Source of the DNA: an uncultured Candidatus Saccharibacteria bacterium
GTDB taxonomy: Bacteria; Patescibacteria; Saccharimonadia; Saccharimonadales; 2-12-FULL-41-12
Direction: 5' to 3'
Length of the DNA: 6,043 bases
Assembly: GCA_946478995.1 (NCBI GenBank)
Contig: CAMLDK010000054.1
Span: forward strand, 1-6,043
Shown here: piece after piece, positions 1 to 4,725 of the stretch
Layout: each line of letters opens with the position of its first letter
Numbering within the stretch: the stretch's first letter is position 1
The notes under the pieces: generated by a model
What the model saw: only the letters and a program-made list of their open reading frames with translations
What the model was told of the DNA's origin: nothing
Databases searched by the model: none
Program-made: the position numbers and the translations under genes

Positions 1-2283
1 TGCTACAACTGCTACATCTTCGGGAGAATGTTTGGCCAGGCTAGCTTTGAGGGCCGCCTCGATTTCGCCGAAACTCTTTTTTAAATCCGTCTTTAAGCTT
101 ATATCCTGATCAATAGACGGGTATCTCGCTATCGGCTTATAGTCCGATGTGTCTTCCGGCCGCGACTTGGTAACCGTAGACAAGAAAACCTCGAAACCCG
201 CACATTTTTCCGGCAACTTGAATTTCTTATATACTTCCTGCTTGAATTCGCCGACGACCCCCAGGGGCCTACCGCCTGCCAGTGCCACCGCGCTCCGCAT
301 GTCATCAAACGGAGCCAGCATAGCTGAAGCCATTTTGTGCTTTGCCAGCATGGTTTTGCTTGGGCGCTCATAAGTAATATCAAAACTATCCGGATAAAGC
401 TGCGAGAAGAAATATTTCGCCTGGAAATAATCTCCCGTCATAATACCGGCTACTCTTCCCAGCTCCGTAGGTATGCCATCTTTGCCAATTTCGCTCTTGC
501 CATGCACCTTGCCAATCTCAAAAAGCGCGAAGTTATTGAATCCGGCCTTTATATTCGGATGTACTTTTTCTATCAGGCTGGGCATTAGGCTCAATCGGTA
601 ATACTGCAACTCCGGGCTTAGGGCGTTCTTGATCTTAAAGGCCAGCTCGCTGTCCTGGCCTGATGATTCCAGCAGTTTCCGGTGAACGAAACTGTAAGTC
701 AACACCTCGTTCGCGCCCAAACTACTTAAGCGGAAACGTACCCACTGCTTAGCCAGCAATTCTTCATCGACGACTGCCGGCGAAGCGGTAATCTTCGGCA
801 GCTCTAGCGGCAAATTATCGTAGCCGTAGAGCCTGCCAACCTCTTCTACGATATCTTCTTTTATTTCAATATCCGTCCGCCAAAAAGGAGCTTGGACCAC
901 TATGACCGAGCCGCGGGTTATCTCGGCCTTGAATTCAACATTCCGGAGTATATCGACTATTTCCTCAGCCTTGAGATCCAACCCAAGCCTGGAGTTAATA
1001 TAGTCCCTATCTATCTGAATCGCCGGATTGTCTTTGAGCTTGGATTTCTGGTCGTTGATCTTTCCGGCCACATTGCCGCCGGCTATAGAGCTTATCTGCT
1101 CAATCAGCCTGTTGACCACTATCCTGTTCTGATGCGGGCTCTGGCCCTTGCTGAAGCGGGTAACGGCATCGGTGAAGATTCCGTGGGACATGCTGGTACG
1201 GCGCATAGTGAACATATCCCAAGTAGCAGCCTCGATGATTATATTCGTGGTACTCCCGTCCACTTCTGTTTCTTTACCGCCGATCGCTCCGCCCATAGAG
1301 ACTATGGTTTTATCGGTAGCTACAACCATGTCTTTTGGATTAGGCTTAATGGTTTTATTGTTGAGCAAAGCCAATTTTTCGTCTTTTTTCGGATGCCGCA
1401 CCACTAAAACGGCATGGTCTTTGCCGGACAACGCTTTGACTTTGTCATAATCCCATATATGGTTCGGCTGGGCGGTTTCCAGCATTATATAATTGCTGAT
1501 ATCCACTATATTATTGATAGATTTGATTCCCGCTTTTGCTAGTTTGACCTGCAGCCAAAGCGGACTTGGGCCGACTTTGATATCGCTCATAGTTACAGCC
1601 GTGAAGCGAGGAACTAGTTCTGGGATTTCATTGCGTATTTCCAGTTCAAGCTCCCTAGCCTCAACCTTTGGAGCTTTATCCGCGTCCAGGTACCAGCCGG
1701 GCGATTGGAACTTCTTCCCCTGTATTCCCGCGACTTCCCTGGCCACTCCCAGCACCCCGAAGCAATCAGGCCTATGGGTAAACATCTTATTCTCTATGTC
1801 AATGACCAAGTCATCAAGCCCGTACTCCCGGCCAAAGTCATCGCCGGGCTTGCCTTCTTCCAGAGTAATAATACCGTCATGATCGTCATTTATGCCCAGC
1901 TCATGGCCGCTGGCAAGCATGCCGTTGCTAATCTCGCCGCGGATTTCCCGGGCCTCTAAGACAAAAGGGTCTTTATCATAGGTAGCCGGTACGATCTTGC
2001 CCGGAGGTATCCAGGCGACCAGCTGGCCTTCGCGCACGTTCGGCGCCCCGCAAACAACCTGGACCTTGCCTTTGCCGCTATCTATTTGACAGATTTTGAG
2101 CTTGTCGGCATTCGGATGTTTGCTGCAATCTACGACTCTGGCTATTACGATCCCTTCATATTTTTTAGCCAGGTCAATGGTTTCCTCTATCTCACCCAAC
2201 TGGGAGCCGATTTTTTCAATCAGTTTTTTGCCGGATAACCCGATATCCGTATACTCTTTCAGCCAATTAACGCTTACCTTCAT
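1..2283 (-). CDS. pheT: Phenylalanyl-tRNA synthetase beta subunit (PheT), C-terminus cut by window edge
   Basis: Beta chain of the cytoplasmic alpha2-beta2 enzyme that charges tRNA-Phe; it binds tRNA and carries the editing site against mischarged tyrosine. The frame is open for 761 codons from ATG at 2283 to the window edge. Domains seen: an N-terminal segment (KVSVNWLKEY); an EMAP-type tRNA-binding OB fold at about 42-150 with HPNADKL at 56-62; THRPDC at 169-174; a B3/4 editing domain at about 205-375 (NNIVDISNY 257-265, GGAIGGKETEV 331-341, TDAVTRFSKG 371-380); a B5 domain at about 422-490 (RTDIEIKEDIVEEVGRLYGY 469-488); the catalytic-like core at about 500-700 (LFEIGK 587-592, VVGEF 676-680); and the start of the FDX-ACB anticodon-binding domain from about 715 (YKPIARYP). 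By family comparison some 50-60 C-terminal residues lie outside the window. The start overlaps the pheS stop as ATGA, with GAGG eight bases upstream, so translational coupling is likely. The 'TRFSKG' segment differs from the common 'S-RFE+G' form. Confidence 0.97.
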   Translation of the reverse strand, partial: MKVSVNWLKEYTDIGLSGKKLIEKIGSQLGEIEETIDLAKKYEGIVIARVVDCSKHPNADKLKICQIDSGKGKVQVVCGAPNVREGQLVAWIPPGKIVPATYDKDPFVLEAREIRGEISNGMLASGHELGINDDHDGIITLEEGKPGDDFGREYGLDDLVIDIENKMFTHRPDCFGVLGVAREVAGIQGKKFQSPGWYLDADKAPKVEARELELEIRNEIPELVPRFTAVTMSDIKVGPSPLWLQVKLAKAGIKSINNIVDISNYIMLETAQPNHIWDYDKVKALSGKDHAVLVVRHPKKDEKLALLNNKTIKPNPKDMVVATDKTIVSMGGAIGGKETEVDGSTTNIIIEAATWDMFTMRRTSMSHGIFTDAVTRFSKGQSPHQNRIVVNRLIEQISSIAGGNVAGKINDQKSKLKDNPAIQIDRDYINSRLGLDLKAEEIVDILRNVEFKAEITRGSVIVVQAPFWRTDIEIKEDIVEEVGRLYGYDNLPLELPKITASPAVVDEELLAKQWVRFRLSSLGANEVLTYSFVHRKLLESSGQDSELAFKIKNALSPELQYYRLSLMPSLIEKVHPNIKAGFNNFALFEIGKVHGKSEIGKDGIPTELGRVAGIMTGDYFQAKYFFSQLYPDSFDITYERPSKTMLAKHKMASAMLAPFDDMRSAVALAGGRPLGVVGEFKQEVYKKFKLPEKCAGFEVFLSTVTKSRPEDTSDYKPIARYPSIDQDISLKTDLKKSFGEIEAALKASLAKHSPEDVAVVA

Positions 2284-3314
2284 TTGAACTGCCTCAAAAA
2301 CTTTAGGTTTGCGGAATTAAAATGGCGTATGTCTTCGATGGCGTATTTCATCATCGTCAGACGCATAGTGCCGACTCCCCAGGCGAAGCCGGTGTAAATC
2401 TCCGGGTCAATCCCGGCCATAGACAGAACGTTGGGGTGGATCATGCCGCAGCCCAGGATCTCAATCCAGCCGGACTGCTTGCAAACATTGCAGCCCTTGC
2501 TGTCGCAGAACGGGCAGCTCATAGACAACTCGAAGCTCGGTTCGGTAAAAGGAAAGTAGAAAGGCTGGGTCCGTACCTCCAGTTTCTTACCGTAATATTC
2601 CTGCAGAAAGGTCTTTAGCGTAGCGATCAGCATGCCGGCATGCACTCCTTTATCCACGTATAGCCCTTCCAGCTGGTCAAGCGTATGCTCGTGCGTGGCA
2701 TCAACGTCTTCATTCCTAAAAACCCGCCCGGGTATGACATAAGCTATCGGCTTGCCTTCCTTCAATAAATCCTTATTGTCAGCCAGGACACGGTTCTGCA
2801 TGGTACTGGTATGCGCCGGGGCGACCAGCGGCTTGCCATTTTTATCGGTTTCTTCCGTCATAAACGTGTCCCAATCATCCCGGGCCGGATGTCCTTCCGG
2901 GAAATTCAAGCTGGTGAACATATGCCAATCATCATCCAGCTGGCGCGACTCGAGCGAGCTGAAGCCCATACGGGCAAAAATATCAATCAGCTTCCGGCAG
3001 TCGGCCATAAGCGGATGGATAGAACCCTCATCGGCCCGAAATGGTCCAGGCCTATTTGCAAAAACGGTATTAACATCCCAAGGCGCAGTAATATCTATAG
3101 ATGGTTTATTGCTATTCTTATCTTCTGAATCAGCCAGGATTTCCTCGATAGCACCCCTGAGGAGGTTTAATTCCTTGCCGTAGGCGGGCTTTTTATCCGT
3201 ACTGATGGTTTTGATCTGGTCGGCAAGACTTTTGAACTCCGCGCTCCTTAGAACCGAGCGGTCGCCCTTTTTTGCACGCTCCAGCAGCTCAGCGCGGATT
3301 TTATCGTCGATCAT
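2280..3314 (-). CDS. pheS: Phenylalanyl-tRNA synthetase alpha subunit (PheS)
   Basis: Catalytic subunit of phenylalanyl-tRNA synthetase, which activates Phe with ATP and transfers it to tRNA-Phe. The 344-residue product has the usual family length. It has a charged helical N-terminus (about 1-75, the likely tRNA-binding coiled coil) followed by the class II synthetase core: LNFPEGHPARD at 136-146; HTS at 168-170 with Q173 and R175; motif 2 GRVFRNEDVDATH at 196-208; QLEG at 214-217; FPFTEPSFE at 254-262; a CxxC-x4-CxxC cysteine cluster at 267, 270, 275 and 278; ILGCGMIHPNVL at 286-297; and motif 3 GVGTMR at 313-318. The common motif 3 form in bacteria is GxGxER, so Met at 317 in place of Glu is unusual. 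Ends in KFLRQFK, as in the family. The TGA stop overlaps the pheT ATG, so the two subunits are co-translated. A flavin reductase gene lies 26 bases upstream, and an extended -10 sits in that gap. Confidence 0.98.
   Translation of the reverse strand: MIDDKIRAELLERAKKGDRSVLRSAEFKSLADQIKTISTDKKPAYGKELNLLRGAIEEILADSEDKNSNKPSIDITAPWDVNTVFANRPGPFRADEGSIHPLMADCRKLIDIFARMGFSSLESRQLDDDWHMFTSLNFPEGHPARDDWDTFMTEETDKNGKPLVAPAHTSTMQNRVLADNKDLLKEGKPIAYVIPGRVFRNEDVDATHEHTLDQLEGLYVDKGVHAGMLIATLKTFLQEYYGKKLEVRTQPFYFPFTEPSFELSMSCPFCDSKGCNVCKQSGWIEILGCGMIHPNVLSMAGIDPEIYTGFAWGVGTMRLTMMKYAIEDIRHFNSANLKFLRQFK
2292..2295 (-). promoter_or_regulatory. Shine-Dalgarno-like site for pheT
   Basis: On the minus strand GAGG lies inside the last codons of pheS, eight bases before the pheT ATG. 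This is ordinary Shine-Dalgarno spacing. It is the only well-placed site of this kind at the five start codons where I looked for one, and it belongs to the only gene that must be translated from inside a longer mRNA. It could be chance within coding sequence. Confidence 0.5.
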
Positions 3315-3321
3315 TAGAGAT

Positions 3322-3330
3322 ATTGTACCA
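3322..3330 (-). promoter_or_regulatory. Extended -10 promoter for pheS-pheT, probably leaderless
   Basis: The minus strand reads TGGTACAAT, an extended -10 (TGn plus a hexamer one base from TATAAT), followed by seven bases and then the pheS ATG. With usual spacing, transcription would start at about 3315 or 3314, on or next to the A of the start codon. No convincing -35 is present, as is common for extended -10 promoters, and no Shine-Dalgarno site lies before the ATG. The element would let pheST be transcribed apart from the flavin reductase upstream. Confidence 0.55.
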
Positions 3331-3340
3331 AAGAAGTCTT

Positions 3341-3898
3341 TTATTTTAGCGAATCGTATATGGCCGCCAGCTGGTCGAGCATTTCCTTGGCGGTTTTTTC
3401 ATATTTTTCAGCTTCAATCAGCTTATCACCGTCAAAAGCTTTCTTTACCTGCTGGATGCCGACTATAGACGGGGCCACCCGCCAGCGCATAATACGGATT
3501 GTATTACTCAGGCTATCAATCGCTTCCTGGGCTCCGCGCGTACCATAACCGACAATGCCGAACGGCTTATCCAGCCACTCTTCGTAAAGATGATCTATAG
3601 CGTTCTTCAGAGGCGCGCTGACCGCGCGATTGTATTCCGGCATGATGAAGACCACCGCTCCGGAACTATCAATCACATCCGACCAAGCCTGGACTTTAGG
3701 GTCGGGATATTTTTTATTGCGGTCACTAGGCTCTACTTCATCTGCAAAAAACGGCAGGTCATATTCCTTCAAATCCGCCAGCGTCGTCTCAAACCGCGGA
3801 TCAGCTTTAGCTATCGGCAGGAACCAGCCGGCGACCCTTTCCCCCCGGCGGCCTGCGCGGGTCGAAGCCAAAACTACTGTCAGCTTTATCTTTGCCAT
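3341..3898 (-). CDS. NAD(P)H-dependent FMN reductase-like flavoprotein
   Basis: A 185-residue single-domain flavodoxin-like protein of the NADPH-dependent FMN reductase family (PF03358 type), which uses NAD(P)H and FMN to reduce flavin, quinones or similar acceptors. Evidence: a beta strand and phosphate-binding loop at the N-terminus (VVLASTRAGRRGERVA, 8-23, with S12, T13 and R14 placed to hold the FMN phosphate); the family's PEYN at 87-90 followed by SAPLKNAIDHLYEEW at 94-108; and GYGTRGAQ at 117-124 near the isoalloxazine site. No signal peptide or membrane segment, so cytoplasmic. The start at 3898 leaves one residue before the basic KIKLTVVL strand and matches the promoter placement. 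Substrate cannot be read from sequence; quinone, chromate or azo reductase labels would be guesses. It is co-directional with pheS with a 26-base gap, but no functional link to tRNA charging is evident. Confidence 0.9.
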   Translation of the reverse strand: MAKIKLTVVLASTRAGRRGERVAGWFLPIAKADPRFETTLADLKEYDLPFFADEVEPSDRNKKYPDPKVQAWSDVIDSSGAVVFIMPEYNRAVSAPLKNAIDHLYEEWLDKPFGIVGYGTRGAQEAIDSLSNTIRIMRWRVAPSIVGIQQVKKAFDGDKLIEAEKYEKTAKEMLDQLAAIYDSLK

Positions 3899-3906
3899 AG
3901 ATAATT

Positions 3907-3915
3907 ATTATAACA
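3907..3915 (-). promoter_or_regulatory. Extended -10 promoter for the flavin reductase, probably leaderless
   Basis: The minus strand reads TGTTATAAT, a perfect TATAAT with the TGn extension, ending eight bases before the ATG at 3898. The expected transcription start is about 3900, giving a leader of zero to two bases. There is no Shine-Dalgarno site and no clear -35. It overlaps a plus-strand -10-like TATAAC at 3909-3914 within the 34-base divergent gap. Confidence 0.6.
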
Positions 3916-3926
3916 AGTGAGAAAAT
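3909..3926 (+). promoter_or_regulatory. Candidate -10 elements for the yajQ-like gene
   Basis: Two candidates lie on the plus strand. TATAAC at 3909-3914 would start transcription near 3921, giving a 12-base leader. TGAGAAAAT at 3918-3926 is an extended -10 with four of six hexamer matches; it would start transcription at 3933, exactly the A of the ATG. GTGAG at 3917-3921 is a poor, rather distant Shine-Dalgarno match. I cannot choose between them. Confidence 0.4.
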
Positions 3927-3932
3927 AAATGC

Positions 3933-4430
3933 ATGGCAAACTTTAGCTTTGATATTGTCAGTGATTACGACAAGGCCGAAATGAACAATGTTTTCGATCA
4001 GTCTAGAAAAGAGCTGTCGAACAGATATGATCTGAAAGGGACTTCAGCCGGTTTGGACTGGCTTAACGCCGATAAATCCGGGCTTATCGTAACCGGAGAC
4101 AATGACTATCATATTGAAGCCATCACGGATATAGTCCGCAAAAAGCTGGCAGCCAGAAACCAGAGCCAGAAAATTTTAGACACATCAAAAGAGCCAGTTG
4201 CCTCCAATCTGAAGATAACCAAGGAAATAGCCTTCAGGTCGGGGTTGAAAGGCGATGATGCCAAAAAGATTACAAAGTTGTTGCGCGATAAATTCCCCAA
4301 GGTAAAGGCCCAGATCCAGGGAGAAGAAATCCGTGCCACCAGCCCTAAGAAAGATGAGCTTCAAGCCGTCATGCAACTTTTAAGAAGCCAGGATTTTGAC
4401 TTTCCGGTTAGTTTTATAAACTTCCGCTAA
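3933..4430 (+). CDS. yajQ: YajQ family (UPF0234) nucleotide-binding protein
   Basis: A 165-residue protein matching the YajQ family end to end. Family members bind nucleotides, and a Xanthomonas member has been described as a cyclic-di-GMP receptor that acts with a transcription factor; others have been linked to RNA or phage transcription. Whether this protein binds cyclic-di-GMP cannot be read from the sequence. Evidence: N-terminal FSFDIVSDYDKAEMNNVFDQ (4-23); RYDLKG at 31-36; a second half with KVKAQIQGEEIRATSPKKDE at 124-143; and the C-terminal FINFR, like the family's usual NFR end. Two ferredoxin-like halves are expected from known structures. No signal or membrane segment. The ATG at 3933 gives the family's short N-terminus; an ATG four bases upstream is out of frame. 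Divergent from the flavin reductase, and convergent with the next gene with two bases between stop codons. Confidence 0.93.
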   Translation: MANFSFDIVSDYDKAEMNNVFDQSRKELSNRYDLKGTSAGLDWLNADKSGLIVTGDNDYHIEAITDIVRKKLAARNQSQKILDTSKEPVASNLKITKEIAFRSGLKGDDAKKITKLLRDKFPKVKAQIQGEEIRATSPKKDELQAVMQLLRSQDFDFPVSFINFR

Positions 4431-4438
4431 GATTAGCG
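4425..4438. repeat. Inverted repeat spanning both convergent stop codons
   Basis: CGCTAA-GA-TTAGCG is a perfect 6-bp inverted repeat around two bases. Each arm is the last sense codon plus the stop codon (CGC TAA, Arg-stop) of one of the two convergent genes. As RNA it would form about a 5-bp stem with a four-base loop. Neither strand has a T-tract directly after it, so it is at best a weak bidirectional terminator, and it may follow simply from both genes ending Arg-TAA. Confidence 0.45.
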
Positions 4439-4696
4439 CTGTTCTATCGTGGATCTGGTATTTTCAATAAACGGGCCAACAAGCGGCACGGTATCGAACA
4501 GTGACAACAACCACAGCAAAACAGCTATCAAAACCGTTGCGCCCAAGACGCCGCCGGCGCCGGTTACGATTCCCCGCAGGAAGCTTTGCAGGTAAAAACT
4601 CTTCTTATCGATGTGCTCAGCTCTTATTAAAAGGTCGGTCAGGCGAGCTGCGTCTATTTCCAATTTCCGGGTTTGTGATTTTTTCTTAGCACCCAT
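4433..4696 (-). CDS. Small single-span membrane protein, DUF5665-like
   Basis: An 87-residue protein of unknown function. It has a basic N-terminus (KKKSQTRK, 4-11), an amphipathic helical stretch to about residue 36, then LRGIVTGAGGVLGATVLIAV at 40-59 leading into one hydrophobic helix (about 43-67), and a short tail with VPLVGPFIEN at 70-79. A glycine-rich entry into one membrane helix followed by P-hydrophobic-hydrophobic-G-x-F-I is the pattern I associate with DUF5665 proteins, which are small and common in CPR and some other bacteria; this assignment is from memory. The positive N-terminus predicts an N-in orientation. It has its own promoter in a divergent gap with the glycoside hydrolase and overlaps nothing. 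The ATG at 4696 is preceded by AAAGG, but only two bases away, too close for a normal ribosome binding site. Role unknown. Confidence 0.75.
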   Translation of the reverse strand: MGAKKKSQTRKLEIDAARLTDLLIRAEHIDKKSFYLQSFLRGIVTGAGGVLGATVLIAVLLWLLSLFDTVPLVGPFIENTRSTIEQR

Positions 4697-4702
4697 AACC
4701 TT

Positions 4703-4708
4703 TATAAT
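4703..4708 (+). promoter_or_regulatory. -10 element for the glycoside hydrolase gene
   Basis: A perfect TATAAT on the plus strand lies 17 bases before the ATG at 4726. Transcription would start near 4715, with an 11-base AT-rich leader lacking a Shine-Dalgarno site. No TGn extension and no good -35 at 16-18 bases. It overlaps by five bases the -10 of the divergent membrane-protein gene. Confidence 0.5.
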
Positions 4709-4712
4709 AACA
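4704..4712 (-). promoter_or_regulatory. Extended -10 promoter for the small membrane protein, probably leaderless
   Basis: The minus strand reads TGTTATTAT, an extended -10 with five of six matches to TATAAT, followed by seven bases and the ATG at 4696. The expected start is about 4697, so the mRNA would begin at or one base before the start codon. It shares bases with the plus-strand TATAAT at 4703-4708; the two predicted start sites are about 18 bases apart. Confidence 0.55.
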
Positions 4713-4725
4713 GTTAATAATCGTT

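Noticed and set aside
892..1407. Long open frame on the plus strand (171 codons) antisense to pheT
   Set aside because: The pheT frame on the other strand is unbroken and shows family motifs throughout. The antisense product matches nothing I know and has no ribosome binding site or -10 at its start.
2630..2643. Perfect 14-bp palindrome GCATGCCGGCATGC inside pheS
   Set aside because: It encodes His-Ala-Gly-Met within a continuous, conserved frame and has no partner copy elsewhere in the window that I can see. It is most simply chance.
2322..3183. Several plus-strand frames opposite pheS
   Set aside because: They are shadows of the strongly conserved PheS coding sequence.
3929..3931. Alternative ATG just before the yajQ-like gene
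   Set aside because: It is out of frame with the YajQ product, and the ATG at 3933 gives the family's normal N-terminus.
4554..4563. GC-rich palindrome CCGGCGCCGG
   Set aside because: It encodes the Gly-Ala-Gly-Gly region of the small membrane protein and lacks a T-tract, so it is not a terminator.
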